Counted from the stretch's first letter, positions 32,463-42,253 are shown. The stretch is 64,000 bases of DNA from an uncultured Bacteroidota bacterium (GCA_937873155.1 CALMVZ010000026.1:248001-312000), one strand, 5' to 3'. Translations and numbers: made by a program. The notes: generated by a model from the sequence alone, not told the origin.

Positions 32463-34349
32463 TTATTGTTTTACGAATTTAACTGTTGTACTTCCTGAAG
32501 TAGTTTCGATTCTCACAAAGTAAACTCCTGCCGCAAGTCCTGATGTCTTTAAAGAATAATTATTAATGCCATCACTTGTATTTTGGAGCGTAGTACTTTC
32601 CACCTCTTTACCTTCAGCATTTATGACCTTGAATGTTACATCACCTTTTGTAATATTGAAAAGTTGTATGGTAAGCAGAGCATTTGAAGGATTCGGGAAA
32701 ACGGATAATATACCGGGCTTAAACGAAAATGGTTTTATATCTGTAGAAGTAGCAGTTCGAGGACATAATGGTGCCTTTATTCCGTAAATACTATTTCGTG
32801 GTATCGTTGCTGTGCTTGTGGTTTTCAGGAAACGTTGACCGGTGCTCACATAATATGATTTCACATGAACATAAGAGGATGTTTTAGTATCTAGTGTAGG
32901 AATGTGGAACCAATCCGATTGTGTTTTTGTTTTGTTCACATCCATGATTATATAACCATGTTGTGAAAGTTCTACCCATTTGATATGGCTGTTGGAGATC
33001 TGTAGTGCAGTCGCTCCGCCCGGAATACTTGAACCGGGAGAAGTAACGCTTGGTGTAACAAATTCAACGCCGGCAGAACCCGCTCCTGTTAAACTATTAT
33101 AAGTTGAGGTCGGCAGATCACATGCCCATGACGAATGGATATCACCGGTTACAACCACCATGTTCTGGATTCCTTTTCCTAAAACATGATTATAGATTCT
33201 ATCACGCTCCGCAGGATAACCATCCCATTGATCTCCATTTATTGCAACCCCGAAAAGTTTTACCGGTGCGATCATCACTTGTTGTCCTAAAACTTTCCAC
33301 TGACAATTTGTAGAATCAAGTTTGTTTTTCAACCATGTCATTTGGGGCCCTCCTATTAACCGGCGATTAGTATCAGCAACAACTGTACCTGTGGTGCCGG
33401 CTTGAAGATCACGGCCTGTAACCCTTGTATCCAGCATCATTAATTCAACAAGATTTCCATATTTTATATTTCTGTAGATCTGATACGGATCGGTTGTTCC
33501 GGTCTTACGAATTGGTAACCATTCAAAAAAAGCTTTTTGTGCGCACAATTTTCTATCACTCCATAATCCTTCGGTTGCTGTAGTATGGTTTCCCGCACCA
33601 TTCTTCCAGGCATCGTTCGCTAGTTCATGGTCATCATAAACAATAATGAAAGGAAACTGCTGGTGTAACCTTTGCAGATCATCATCAAGTCTGTACGATG
33701 AGTAACGCATCCTGTAATCGGCTATAGAAAGGATTTCTGTCGCAGGAGACCATTGGCGGTTAACAACAGTGTTCGGAGAATATCCTCCCGTTTCGTATTC
33801 ATAAATATAATCACCCAAAGAAAGGACGGCATCAAAATCCGAACGCTGCAATAGACTATTATAAACATTGAACCAACCGGCTTCAAAATTGGCGCAAGAA
33901 ACCAAAGCGAAACGTAAGCTGTCAATATTTCCTGAAGGGGCCGTTCTTGTGCGCCCGCGAGGAGAATAATAATTGCCGATCTTAAATTCATAATAGTAGA
34001 ATGTTCCTGCATTTAATCCGTTTGCATCTACTTTAATAGTAAAATCTTTGCTTGAGTCGGTTAATGCCACTCCTGAGTTTACCACATTGAACATGGCAGT
34101 GTCCGTTGCTATCTGCCAATTCACAGTTAATGTTTGAGTTATTTGAGCTGAGTCTGGCGTAACTCTTGTCCAGATAATTACCCTGTCGGTTAAAGGATCA
34201 CCGGAAGCCACACCATGGTAAAAAGGTTTCAGGCAAGGCTGCAAAGTAACTTTATGTTCTATCGGAACAAATGCATGTTCTTCTAGTTTAATATTCTGTG
34301 CGAGCGAAACATTTGCAAAAGTGATGAATAGTAGAATGAGTTTTTTCAT
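32463..34349 (-). CDS. PhoD-like alkaline phosphatase/phosphodiesterase with T9SS sorting domain
   Basis: Secreted metallophosphoesterase, 628 aa from the ATG at 34349, which begins a clear signal peptide (KKLILLFITFANVSLAQ). An N-terminal PhoD Fn3-like domain (FYHGVASGDPLTDRVIIWTR) is followed by the PhoD catalytic domain with SLGDYIYEY, VYDDHELANDAW and VVTGDIHSSW. The last ~80 residues are a type A T9SS tail (SVFPNPSNALLTIQL...GVYFVRIETTSGS), so it is exported across the outer membrane and probably anchored. Likely role: phosphate scavenging from phosphodiesters. No Pho-box can be judged here. Confidence 0.94.
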   Translation of the reverse strand: MKKLILLFITFANVSLAQNIKLEEHAFVPIEHKVTLQPCLKPFYHGVASGDPLTDRVIIWTRVTPDSAQITQTLTVNWQIATDTAMFNVVNSGVALTDSSKDFTIKVDANGLNAGTFYYYEFKIGNYYSPRGRTRTAPSGNIDSLRFALVSCANFEAGWFNVYNSLLQRSDFDAVLSLGDYIYEYETGGYSPNTVVNRQWSPATEILSIADYRMRYSSYRLDDDLQRLHQQFPFIIVYDDHELANDAWKNGAGNHTTATEGLWSDRKLCAQKAFFEWLPIRKTGTTDPYQIYRNIKYGNLVELMMLDTRVTGRDLQAGTTGTVVADTNRRLIGGPQMTWLKNKLDSTNCQWKVLGQQVMIAPVKLFGVAINGDQWDGYPAERDRIYNHVLGKGIQNMVVVTGDIHSSWACDLPTSTYNSLTGAGSAGVEFVTPSVTSPGSSIPGGATALQISNSHIKWVELSQHGYIIMDVNKTKTQSDWFHIPTLDTKTSSYVHVKSYYVSTGQRFLKTTSTATIPRNSIYGIKAPLCPRTATSTDIKPFSFKPGILSVFPNPSNALLTIQLFNITKGDVTFKVINAEGKEVESTTLQNTSDGINNYSLKTSGLAAGVYFVRIETTSGSTTVKFVKQ

Positions 34350-34500
34350 GGTTAAAAGGAAAGTCTGAAGTTGTCTCAAACTCTTAACTTCCGTTTTAAT
34401 TCAGGATTATGAAAACACTAAGTATCAGCGTGAACGGGTAAACTTTAACGCTGGAGTTTAATAAGTTAATGACTTTAATGTTACCGTCAGGTAAACTATT

Positions 34501-34531
34501 TTTGGAGATTTAAAAAATCTTCGTACATTTG
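34501..34531 (+). promoter_or_regulatory. Promoter of the trp-aro operon
   Basis: TTTG (34501-34504), a 19-nt spacer and TACATTTG (34524-34531) match the Bacteroidota promoter consensus exactly. The box ends 7 nt before the leader-peptide ATG, placing the transcription start at about 34535. Confidence 0.75.
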
Positions 34532-34538
34532 ACCCATA

Positions 34539-34601
34539 ATGAAAAAACAATTTGTAAATAATTCATGGTGGTGGTTCTCAACGAAGGTTGTGAACAGCTA
34601 A
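34539..34601 (+). CDS. trpL: trp operon leader peptide with three consecutive Trp codons
   Basis: A 20-codon frame (ATG AAA AAA ... TAA) encodes a peptide beginning MKKQFVNNS, then WWW at 34566-34574, then FSTKVVNS and stop. It lies directly behind the trp promoter and ahead of an antiterminator/terminator pair. Three Trp codons in a row in 20 codons, immediately upstream of trpE, is the hallmark of a regulatory leader whose translation senses charged tRNA-Trp. The frame is too short for ordinary gene callers. Confidence 0.88.
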   Translation: MKKQFVNNSWWWFSTKVVNS

Positions 34602-34662
34602 ATTATTTATAATTAGTATAGGACTTTTTGAAGCCCGCTGTTCACATAACAGCGGGCTTTTT
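34574..34662 (+). promoter_or_regulatory. Transcription attenuator of the trp-aro operon
   Basis: Segments 1:2 form a pause hairpin at 34574-34582/34587-34595 (one mismatch, loop GAAG) that starts on the last Trp codon. Segment 2 can instead pair with segment 3: GTGAACAGC (34590-34598) with GCTGTTCAC (34637-34645), a perfect 9-bp antiterminator. Segments 3:4 form the terminator: 12-bp stem 34631-34642/34648-34659 with a CACAT loop and T run 34658-34662. The alternatives are mutually exclusive. A ribosome stalled at the Trp codons covers segment 1, frees segment 2 and prevents termination. Confidence 0.88.
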
Positions 34663-34675
34663 GTTTGGCTTCAGG

Positions 34676-34705
34676 CCTCACTCCAACCCTCTTCAAAGGA
34701 GAGGG
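34676..34705. repeat. Partial copy of the two-hairpin repeat family
   Basis: GCCTCACTCCAACCCTC, then TTCAAAGGAGAGGG, is on the opposite strand a member of the same CCCTCTCC...GGGTGAGG family as 3930-4120, with the second hairpin missing. It sits between the attenuator and the trpE ATG, inside the operon leader. Confidence 0.5.
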
Positions 34706-34727
34706 AGAAAAAATAAAAATTAAAGAC

Positions 34728-36182
34728 ATGAAATTAAATACATGCATAAAAGAAATCCTTGCCGATACCAAAACACCGGTTTCGCTTTATCTTGCCTTGC
34801 GCGATAAATATGCTTCGTCTGTTCTATTAGAAAGTTCCGATTACAATTCGAAAGAAGGACATTATTCGTATATCTGTTTGAAACCGATCGCTTCTTTCTC
34901 ATTGAATAAGGGAATTATAAGTATAAAAGAAGGAAAGAAAATTGCAGAAACAGGAATTGGTTTCGATGGCCTTGAACTAATCAAACAGTTCAATGCTTTT
35001 AAAAATAGTTTTGAAGTTGAAGAAAAAAAATTTCCTTTCTGTACTTCAGGTTTGTTCGGGTATACTTCGTTTGATATTATTAAATACTCTGAAAATGAAA
35101 GCTTAAGTACAAACTCAAAAGAAGCCGGGATTCCTGAATTGTTCTATCAGTTCTTCAGCATTATTTTAGTGTTCAATCATCATAATAATTCCCTGCATAT
35201 TATATCTCACGCAAAAAGCGCAACCGAGAGTGTTAAACAATTGAGCAATGTTGAAGAAGAAATTGAATCACATATCCCATCTTTTCCTTTTTGTACGGTC
35301 GGACAAGAAGAAGCTAATATAGAGAATAAAGAATTTAAGGACCTGGTTACTAAAGCTAAGCAACACTGTAAATTAGGAGATGTTTTTCAATTAGTTTTAT
35401 CCAGAAGATTCAAAACCAAGTTCAAAGGCGATGATTTTAATGTATATCGCGCTTTAAAGAATATTAATCCTTCACCGTATTTATTTTATTTCGATATGGG
35501 TGATTTTAGATTGTTCGGTTCTTCTCCTGAAGCACAATTGATCGTTAAGAATAATGTCGCAGAAATTCATCCTATAGCAGGAACTTACAGAAGAAGTGGT
35601 AATGATGCAGAAGATCTGCAAAAAGCAAATGCCCTGACAAAAGATGTAAAAGAAAATTCAGAACACGTTATGTTAGTTGATCTGGCAAGAAATGATCTCA
35701 GCAAGTATTGCGATAAAGTAGCAGTGACTTCTTTTAAAGAGTTACAATTGTATTCTCATGTGATCCATTTGGTAAGTAACGTTAAAGGGCAATTAAAAAA
35801 AGGAATTGATAGTTTTGAAACTTTACTCGGGACTTTTCCGGCAGGAACTTTATCAGGCGCTCCTAAATACAAAGCTTTGCAACTTATTAACGAATATGAA
35901 CCAGCTGCCAGGGAATTTTATGGCGGATGTGTAGGTTTTATTGGTCTGAATAATTATATCAATCACGCGATAATGATCCGCACTTTTTTAAGCAAAAACA
36001 ATACATTGTTTTACCAGGCAGGAGCGGGAATTGTCATCTCATCAGATGAGGAAAGTGAGTTGCAGGAGATCAATAATAAGGTCACTGCATTAAGAAAAGC
36101 AATAGTTAATGCGCAAAAATTTAATAATATTGCAGAAGCAAATACCGAAGCTCCTGTTTTGGAAAGGGAGATTGCATCATGA
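34728..36182 (+). CDS. trpE: Anthranilate synthase component I
   Basis: Converts chorismate plus NH3 (from TrpG) to anthranilate, the first committed step of tryptophan synthesis. It has 484 aa from the ATG at 34728, chosen because the upstream in-frame extension is repeat sequence. The feedback-inhibition element LLES is at residues 33-36 (VLLESSDY). The catalytic half shows FGSSPEAQLIVK, HPIAGTYRRSG, ENSEHVMLVDLARND and the TLSGAPKYKALQLI motif. The 3' end overlaps trpG by 4 nt. Expression is predicted to be controlled by the attenuator just upstream. Confidence 0.97.
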   Translation: MKLNTCIKEILADTKTPVSLYLALRDKYASSVLLESSDYNSKEGHYSYICLKPIASFSLNKGIISIKEGKKIAETGIGFDGLELIKQFNAFKNSFEVEEKKFPFCTSGLFGYTSFDIIKYSENESLSTNSKEAGIPELFYQFFSIILVFNHHNNSLHIISHAKSATESVKQLSNVEEEIESHIPSFPFCTVGQEEANIENKEFKDLVTKAKQHCKLGDVFQLVLSRRFKTKFKGDDFNVYRALKNINPSPYLFYFDMGDFRLFGSSPEAQLIVKNNVAEIHPIAGTYRRSGNDAEDLQKANALTKDVKENSEHVMLVDLARNDLSKYCDKVAVTSFKELQLYSHVIHLVSNVKGQLKKGIDSFETLLGTFPAGTLSGAPKYKALQLINEYEPAAREFYGGCVGFIGLNNYINHAIMIRTFLSKNNTLFYQAGAGIVISSDEESELQEINNKVTALRKAIVNAQKFNNIAEANTEAPVLEREIAS

Positions 36183-36751
36183 AAAAATTATTGATAGTAG
36201 ATAATTACGACAGTTTTACTTATAACCTGGTCCATTTGGTAGAAAAGGTAAGCGAAATTTCATTTGATGTAGTTCGGAACGATAAAATTTCTATTGAGGG
36301 AATAAGTAAATATGATAAGATCCTTTTATCTCCGGGTCCGGGTTTACCAAAAGATGCGGGCATAATGCCTGAACTCCTTAAAAAATATTCTTCTTCAAAA
36401 TCTATTCTTGGCGTTTGTTTAGGTATGCAAGCCATTGGTGAAGCCTTCAATTCCAAGTTGAAAAATCTCGATACTGTTTTTCATGGTTTGGCAACCCCTA
36501 TTGATATTACTCAGGATGATCTTATTTTCGAGGGTTGTCCAAAACAATTCAATGTTGGCCGCTATCATTCGTGGGTAGTGGATCAAAATGGTTTAAGTTC
36601 TGATCTTGTTGTTACGGCTATTGATGAAAATGATAATATCATGGCGCTAAAACATAAAACTTTAGATGTTCGTGGCGTTCAGTTCCATCCCGAATCTATT
36701 CTTTCAGAGCACGGCGAAACTATCATACGCAACTGGCTTAAAGCCTGGTAA
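36179..36751 (+). CDS. trpG: Anthranilate synthase component II (glutamine amidotransferase)
   Basis: Class I amidotransferase, 190 aa, that supplies ammonia to TrpE. The triad is visible: Cys80 in GVCLGMQA, His170 and Glu172 in VQFHPES. The N-terminal IVDNYDSFTYNLVH and LSPGPG motifs are typical. It may also serve p-aminobenzoate synthesis, as dual-use TrpG/PabA proteins do. It overlaps trpE by 4 nt. The following 107-nt gap holds a palindromic repeat. Confidence 0.96.
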   Translation: MKKLLIVDNYDSFTYNLVHLVEKVSEISFDVVRNDKISIEGISKYDKILLSPGPGLPKDAGIMPELLKKYSSSKSILGVCLGMQAIGEAFNSKLKNLDTVFHGLATPIDITQDDLIFEGCPKQFNVGRYHSWVVDQNGLSSDLVVTAIDENDNIMALKHKTLDVRGVQFHPESILSEHGETIIRNWLKAW

Positions 36752-36792
36752 AGATTACTTTCTCCAAAATCAAATTAGTACTTACGAATTAA

Positions 36793-36842
36793 CCTTCTCC
36801 TTGAGGAGAAGATGTCGCAGATTAAGCTGCGACAAATGAGGT
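36793..36842. repeat. Two-hairpin repeat between trpG and trpD
   Basis: Stems CTTCTCC (36794-36800)/GGAGAAG (36805-36811) and GTCGCAG (36814-36820)/CTGCGAC (36827-36833), followed by AAATGAGGT, match the repeat family at 3930-4120. It is the only large gap within the trp-aro operon; no T run follows, so read-through is expected. Confidence 0.6.
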
Positions 36843-36858
36843 CTTAAAAAAGGTCAAA

Positions 36859-37848
36859 ATGAAAATACTATTAGAAAAATTAAGCACACACGCTAAGCTC
36901 TCAGAAAAAGAAGCTTACGAATTTATAGTTGGAATAAGCGAAGAACGTTTCAATACTACACAATTAGTAGCAGCGATGTCGTTTTTAATTAAGCGACCTG
37001 TATCAGTTGAAGAATTAACGGGATTCAAAAATGCTCTGTTAGATCTGAGCATAGAAGTTCAACTCGACAAAGATGCAATTGATGTTTGCGGAACCGGTGG
37101 TGATCAGAAAAATACGTTTAATATTTCTACTCTCTCAGCAATCGTATTAGCAGCTTCGGGAGTACCTGTTGCGAAGCATGGTAATCACGGAGCGAGTTCT
37201 GTTTCCGGTTCTTCCGATATTTTAAAATATTTAGGATATCAATTTAAAACAACTTCGAATGAATTGAATGATGAATTAAAGAAATACAACATGTGTTTTA
37301 TTCATGCGCCATTGTTTCATCCTACTTTGAAACGCGTTGCGACTCAACGAAAAGAATTAGGTATTCGTACGTTCTTTAATCTATTAGGCCCACTGGTAAA
37401 TCCGGCAAGAGTAAAACATAAGTACGTCGGTGTTTACAACAAGGAAGTAGGTCGTTTGTATAGTTATGTTTTACAGAATGAGAATTCTAATTACAACATT
37501 GTGCATTCTTTAGATGGATATGATGAAATAAGTCTGACCGGGGCATTTAAGACAATTGGTAATGAAGTTGAAAAAGTCCACGAGCCTGTTGACCTGGAAT
37601 TTGAAACTCTTTTGGAAAAGGAATTGTATGGCGGAAAAACGATTGAAGAAGCGGGCAGAATATTCCTGAATGTTCTCAATAATAAAGCCACAAAAGCCCA
37701 GGCAAATGTTGTGATAGTGAATAGTGCGTTCGCTATGCAAACTTACTTTCCAGGCAGATCTATCCACGAATGTATTTCGGAATGTGAAGAAACTATAGTA
37801 TCAAAAAAAGCAAGTCAATTATTTAAAAACCTTATAACTGAAAATTAA
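36859..37848 (+). CDS. trpD: Anthranilate phosphoribosyltransferase
   Basis: Transfers phosphoribosyl from PRPP to anthranilate. Its 329 aa are close to the usual length. Active-site segments are VCGTGGDQKNTFNIST (PRPP-binding glycine loop, about residues 75-90), KHGNHGASSVSGSSD and FNLLGPLVNPA. It is separated from trpG by a repeat and followed 1 nt later by trpC. Confidence 0.96.
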   Translation: MKILLEKLSTHAKLSEKEAYEFIVGISEERFNTTQLVAAMSFLIKRPVSVEELTGFKNALLDLSIEVQLDKDAIDVCGTGGDQKNTFNISTLSAIVLAASGVPVAKHGNHGASSVSGSSDILKYLGYQFKTTSNELNDELKKYNMCFIHAPLFHPTLKRVATQRKELGIRTFFNLLGPLVNPARVKHKYVGVYNKEVGRLYSYVLQNENSNYNIVHSLDGYDEISLTGAFKTIGNEVEKVHEPVDLEFETLLEKELYGGKTIEEAGRIFLNVLNNKATKAQANVVIVNSAFAMQTYFPGRSIHECISECEETIVSKKASQLFKNLITEN

Positions 37849-37849
37849 G

Positions 37850-38665
37850 ATGAACACGCTGGACAAAATTCTATCAAACAAAAAAATGGAAGTTGATGAA
37901 AGGAAATCACTTTATCCGATCCCTTTATTGAAGAGATCAGTTTATTGCAATTCACAAACTGTTTCTTTGGCGAAATACCTTAAAAGAGACGACAAGAATG
38001 GAATTATTGCTGAGATAAAACGGCATTCTCCTTCACAGGGATATTTGAATAAGTACTTGAACGTTGAACGTACTTCTGTTGGTTATATGCAGGCCGGAGC
38101 AAGCGCTTTGTCCGTCTTGACGGATGCTGAATTCTTTAAAGGGACTTCCGAAGATCTGTCAACAGCAAGAAAATTTAATTTCTGTCCGATACTTAGAAAA
38201 GATTTTATAATTGATGAATACCAGATCGAAGAGTCAAGATCGATTGGGGCAGATGCCATTTTATTGATCGCCGCGGTTTTAAGTAAAGGTGAAATAGAGA
38301 AATTTACAGAACTGGCACATTCTTTAGGCCTGGAAGTATTATTAGAAATTCATGGTGAGGAAGAATTAGAAAAAATTTATGATAGAGTTGATATAGTTGG
38401 GGTCAATAATAGAAATTTGAAAACATTACAGATCGATATTAATACTTCATTCCGATTATCGGAACTAATTCCATCTAAATTCCTTAAAGTATCAGAAAGC
38501 GGGATTGAAGATCCTGAAACGATACAAAGACTAAGAGAAGTTGGATATGGTGGATTTTTGATCGGCTCTCATTTTATGAAACATCCACGGCCGGAATATG
38601 CCTGTAAAGATTTTATTGACATTTTGAACAAAACAAGAAAGGACCTGGTGGATTATGAAAATTAA
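37850..38665 (+). CDS. trpC: Indole-3-glycerol phosphate synthase
   Basis: TIM-barrel enzyme (271 aa) that closes the indole ring from the TrpF product. Signature segments are IIAEIKRHSPSQG with the catalytic Lys, ALSVLTDAEFFKG, PILRKDFIIDEYQI, VGVNNRNLKT and VSESGIEDPE. It overlaps trpF by 11 nt, so the two are coupled but not fused as in E. coli. Confidence 0.96.
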   Translation: MNTLDKILSNKKMEVDERKSLYPIPLLKRSVYCNSQTVSLAKYLKRDDKNGIIAEIKRHSPSQGYLNKYLNVERTSVGYMQAGASALSVLTDAEFFKGTSEDLSTARKFNFCPILRKDFIIDEYQIEESRSIGADAILLIAAVLSKGEIEKFTELAHSLGLEVLLEIHGEEELEKIYDRVDIVGVNNRNLKTLQIDINTSFRLSELIPSKFLKVSESGIEDPETIQRLREVGYGGFLIGSHFMKHPRPEYACKDFIDILNKTRKDLVDYEN

Positions 38666-39260
38666 AGTGTGTGGTTTAAGGAATTACGAGAATATTTCAA
38701 ATGTGATCATTGCAGGAGCGGATCATGTTGGTTTTATTTTTTATAAGCATTCGCCAAGGTATTTTGACGAGGCATTGACTTTTGATGAGATGAGAACTAT
38801 CAAAGCAAAGAAAGTAGGCGTTTTTGTAAATGAAAGTTCTTATTCGGTTTTGGATAAAGTTGCCCATTATGATCTTGACCTTGTTCAATTACATGGGAAC
38901 GAATCTCCGGAGTATTGTGAAGAGCTTGGTAAGTATGTCGAGACAATAAAAGCTTTTGGAATTAGTCAAGATTTTGATTTTGGGGTTCTTTCAAATTACA
39001 AAGTAGATTATTTTTTGTTTGATACTGCAACTTCTCTGCATGGAGGAAGCGGAAGAAAGTTTGATCACAGCCTGCTTCAAAAGTATGACCTGAACATTCC
39101 TTTCTTTATAAGTGGCGGGATTTCCTTGGAACACAGTCAAAGCATCAAACAATTAAGTATTAAGCAATTAGTAGGAGTGGACCTTAATTCGAAATTCGAA
39201 AGTTATCCAGGAATGAAAGAAGCTTCTAAAATAAAACAATTCATAAAGCAATTACAATGA
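38655..39260 (+). CDS. trpF: Phosphoribosylanthranilate isomerase
   Basis: Amadori rearrangement of phosphoribosylanthranilate. The 201-aa TIM barrel has the KVCGLR start with the catalytic Cys, [27 protein letters not shown] and the C-terminal SGGIS phosphate-binding loop. It overlaps trpC by 11 nt and trpB by 4 nt. Confidence 0.95.
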   Translation: MKIKVCGLRNYENISNVIIAGADHVGFIFYKHSPRYFDEALTFDEMRTIKAKKVGVFVNESSYSVLDKVAHYDLDLVQLHGNESPEYCEELGKYVETIKAFGISQDFDFGVLSNYKVDYFLFDTATSLHGGSGRKFDHSLLQKYDLNIPFFISGGISLEHSQSIKQLSIKQLVGVDLNSKFESYPGMKEASKIKQFIKQLQ

Positions 39261-40462
39261 AAAAGTATAATGTATCAGAGCAAGGTTATTATGGTTCTTT
39301 TGGCGGAGCTTACGTTCCGGAGATCTTATTCAATAATGTTGAGGAGTTGAAAAATTCTTATTTAAAAGTAATTCAGACTGAAAAATTCCAAAATGAATTT
39401 CAGGGACTATTAAGGGATTATGTTGGACGTCCAACTCCTTTATTTCATGCCAAGAATTTGTCGGAGCAATTCAACACAACTATTTTTCTGAAAAGAGAAG
39501 ATCTTAATCATACCGGTGCGCATAAGATAAATAATGCTATTGGACAGATTCTTCTTGCAAAGGAGTTAGGAAAAACAAGGATCATTGCCGAAACAGGGGC
39601 AGGGCAGCATGGGGTTGCAGCCGCTACAGTTTGTGCACTGATGGGAATGAAGTGTGTTGTTTATATGGGGGAGACTGATATTGTCCGTCAGGCGCCGAAT
39701 GTGGCAAGAATGAAAATGTTGGGAGCAACTGTTGTTCCGGTTCTGTCAGGCAACAAAACGCTTAAAGATGCTACCAATGAAGCGATCCGGGATTGGATCA
39801 ATAACCCCGAGAGTACCTATTATTTGATCGGTTCTGTGGTTGGTCCGCATCCTTATCCTGATATGGTTGCCGGGTTTCAGTCTGTGATCAGTAAGGAAAT
39901 AAAAGCACAATTAAAAACCGCTTTAGGAAAAGAAAACCCCGATTATGTTGTAGCTTGCGTTGGTGGTGGAAGTAATGCGGCGGGAGCATTTTATCATTTT
40001 CTGTACAACGAAGATGTAAAACTCATCGGAGTTGAAGCGGCGGGAAAAGGAATTCACTCAGGACATACGGCCGCAACGCTTTCAGTTGGAAGTGCGGGAA
40101 TTATTCACGGAAGTAAAACTATTTTGATGCAAAATGAAGATGGACAAATAACTGAGCCCTATAGTATTTCCGCGGGATTGGATTATCCCGGAATTGGGCC
40201 GGTTCATGCTTACCTGAATGAAGTGAGAAGAGCGGATTATATTTCAGTAACTGATGTTGAAGCTTTAGAAGCGGCAATAGATCTCACTAAAAAAGAGGGG
40301 ATCATTCCTGCACTCGAAAGCGCACATGCTTTGGCAGCATTAGGAAAATTAAAATTTAAAAAGAATGAAGTCGTGATCTTAAATTTATCAGGAAGAGGGG
40401 ATAAAGATCTTGAAACATATACTAACTATTTAAACAAAATTAATTATGCAAAACAGAATTGA
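39257..40462 (+). CDS. trpB: Tryptophan synthase beta subunit
   Basis: PLP enzyme that condenses indole with serine. Its 401 aa correspond to the standard TrpB1 type that pairs with TrpA. The PLP lysine is Lys90 ([13 protein letters not shown]). GAGQHGVA, the phosphate-binding GGGSNAAG and the C-terminal NLSGRGDKD are all intact. It overlaps trpF by 4 nt and trpA by 17 nt. Confidence 0.97.
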   Translation: MKKYNVSEQGYYGSFGGAYVPEILFNNVEELKNSYLKVIQTEKFQNEFQGLLRDYVGRPTPLFHAKNLSEQFNTTIFLKREDLNHTGAHKINNAIGQILLAKELGKTRIIAETGAGQHGVAAATVCALMGMKCVVYMGETDIVRQAPNVARMKMLGATVVPVLSGNKTLKDATNEAIRDWINNPESTYYLIGSVVGPHPYPDMVAGFQSVISKEIKAQLKTALGKENPDYVVACVGGGSNAAGAFYHFLYNEDVKLIGVEAAGKGIHSGHTAATLSVGSAGIIHGSKTILMQNEDGQITEPYSISAGLDYPGIGPVHAYLNEVRRADYISVTDVEALEAAIDLTKKEGIIPALESAHALAALGKLKFKKNEVVILNLSGRGDKDLETYTNYLNKINYAKQN

Positions 40463-41237
40463 CGCATTATTTGCCAGGAAAAAACAGGATATTCTTTCTA
40501 TATTTTTCACGGCAGGCTTCCCTAATTTAAAGGATACGGGTTTGATACTTGAATCATTGGAAGAGTCGGAAGCTGATCTTGTTGAAATCGGTATTCCGTT
40601 TTCTGATCCTTTAGGCGATGGGCCGGTGATCCAGGATAGCAGTTTGGTCGCTTTAAAAAATGGAATGAATTTGAATTTGCTCTTTCAGCAATTAAAGGAC
40701 ATGAGAGTAACTGTACAAAAACCTGTTTTGTTAATGGGATATTTAAATTCTGTGATGCAGTTCGGAATAGAAAAATTCTACCGGCAATGTGCAGCTGTTG
40801 GAGTAGATGGTATTATTCTACCGGATCTTCCATTAGAGGAATTCAAGATGTATCACCAAAGAATTACAGAAGAACTAAATATTAAAGTAGTTTTTTTAGT
40901 AAGCGTGGATACAAAGCCGGAACGGATAAAGCAATTGGATGAAGCTAGTGGAGGATTCCTGTATTTGCTGTCATCTAATTCCACTACAGGTGGCGTTAAA
41001 GGAATTCCCGAACAATTCCACTCAAAAGTTTCTGTAGTGAAAAATTCTGTCACTAAAAACCCGTTACTTATTGGTTTTGGGATCAAAGGACAAAAAGAAT
41101 ATTCTCAAGCCTGCGAAATAGCTAATGGTGCGGTCATTGGTTCGGCATTTATTGAATTGCTGACAAGATCCCACAACTTCAGAAAAGATATAGCCGGGTT
41201 CACTTCAATAGTTAAAACTAAACTGATAAAGTCATGA
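40446..41237 (+). CDS. trpA: Tryptophan synthase alpha subunit
   Basis: Cleaves indole-3-glycerol phosphate to indole for TrpB. A 263-aa TIM barrel with catalytic Glu47 and Asp58 in [16 protein letters not shown], followed by [14 protein letters not shown] and [12 protein letters not shown]. The frame overlaps trpB (17 nt) and the DAHP synthase gene (4 nt). Confidence 0.97.
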   Translation: MQNRIDALFARKKQDILSIFFTAGFPNLKDTGLILESLEESEADLVEIGIPFSDPLGDGPVIQDSSLVALKNGMNLNLLFQQLKDMRVTVQKPVLLMGYLNSVMQFGIEKFYRQCAAVGVDGIILPDLPLEEFKMYHQRITEELNIKVVFLVSVDTKPERIKQLDEASGGFLYLLSSNSTTGGVKGIPEQFHSKVSVVKNSVTKNPLLIGFGIKGQKEYSQACEIANGAVIGSAFIELLTRSHNFRKDIAGFTSIVKTKLIKS

Positions 41238-42235
41238 TCATTCAACTTGAAAAAAATGCAGGGACAAGCTCCTTAGATGAAATTAAGAGTGCGTTAGGAA
41301 AATATAAGTATACCGCTAATCCTGTTACAACGCAATTCGAGAATTATTTGGTTTGCATTGGTAAAACGGAATTTGATATCCGTGAGATCGGTCATCTGAA
41401 AGGTGTAAAGGACGTACATCGTGTTTCTGATAATTATAAATTAGTCAGTAATAAATGGAAAACAAAGAATACACAGATCGATCTGGGGGATAATGTTATT
41501 ATCGGAGATGGTTCAACAGCTTTAATGGCCGGGCCATGTTCAGTTGAAAGTGAAGAGCAAATGGAAAGCATCACCAGTCATCTCATCAAAAATAATATAA
41601 GGATCATGCGTGGCGGTGTTTATAAGCCGCGTAGCTCACCATATGCTTTCCGTGGATTAGGAATTGACGGATTAAAAATGATGCACTCGTTTTGTAAACC
41701 AAATGGAATTAAAATCATCACTGAGGTTATGCAGGTTTCCCAAATTGAGGAAATGTATCCTTATGTGGATGTTTTCCAGGTGGGAGCACGTAATTCTCAA
41801 AATTTTAATTTATTAGATGCTTTAGGGGAATTGGATAAATCAGTTTTGATAAAAAGGGGAGTTAGTGGTACGATAGAGGAACTTTTATATTCAGCCGAGT
41901 ATGTTTTCAGTAAAGGAAATGAACGTTTAATGTTATGTGAGCGTGGTATCAGAACTTTTGAGACGATCTATCGGAATACGTTCGATATTAATGCCATTCA
42001 GGTCCTAAAAGACAAGACCCATTTGCCTGTTATTGCAGATCCGTCACACGGGGTTGGGATCAGGGACCATGTATCTAAACTCGCTTTAGCTTCTGTTGTA
42101 GCCGGGGCAGACGGGATAATTTATGAAGTACATGAGAAACCGGAAGAAGCTTTATCGGATGGTCAGCAAACCCTTAATTTTATGGAATCTGACCTGTTAA
42201 TACAAAAACTGAATAAACTTTCGGCATTTGTATAA
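41234..42235 (+). CDS. aroF: 3-deoxy-7-phosphoheptulonate (DAHP) synthase, type I-beta
   Basis: First step of the shikimate pathway (PEP plus erythrose 4-phosphate). Its 333 aa consist of an N-terminal ferredoxin-like domain (about 1-70), as in regulated type I-beta enzymes, and a KDO8PS-like barrel with MAGPCSVESEEQ, RGGVYKPRSSPYAF, EVMQ, QVGARNSQNF, LIKRG and IADPSHGVGIR. Its position as the eighth gene of the trp operon (4-nt overlap with trpA) makes shikimate entry subject to the trp attenuator. The gene symbol follows common Bacteroidota/Bacillus usage. Confidence 0.93.
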   Translation: MIIQLEKNAGTSSLDEIKSALGKYKYTANPVTTQFENYLVCIGKTEFDIREIGHLKGVKDVHRVSDNYKLVSNKWKTKNTQIDLGDNVIIGDGSTALMAGPCSVESEEQMESITSHLIKNNIRIMRGGVYKPRSSPYAFRGLGIDGLKMMHSFCKPNGIKIITEVMQVSQIEEMYPYVDVFQVGARNSQNFNLLDALGELDKSVLIKRGVSGTIEELLYSAEYVFSKGNERLMLCERGIRTFETIYRNTFDINAIQVLKDKTHLPVIADPSHGVGIRDHVSKLALASVVAGADGIIYEVHEKPEEALSDGQQTLNFMESDLLIQKLNKLSAFV

Positions 42236-42253
42236 TTTCTTTATTTTTAAAAC

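Noticed and set aside
34601-34662. T-box or TRAP-type control of the trp operon
   Set aside because: There is no T-box specifier/AGGGTGG-like element and no (G/T)AG triplet array; the leader peptide with Trp codons fits ribosome-mediated attenuation instead.
34665-34727. N-terminal extension of trpE
   Set aside because: It encodes terminator-proximal and repeat sequence, is not expected in TrpE proteins, and the ATG at 34728 fits the family start.
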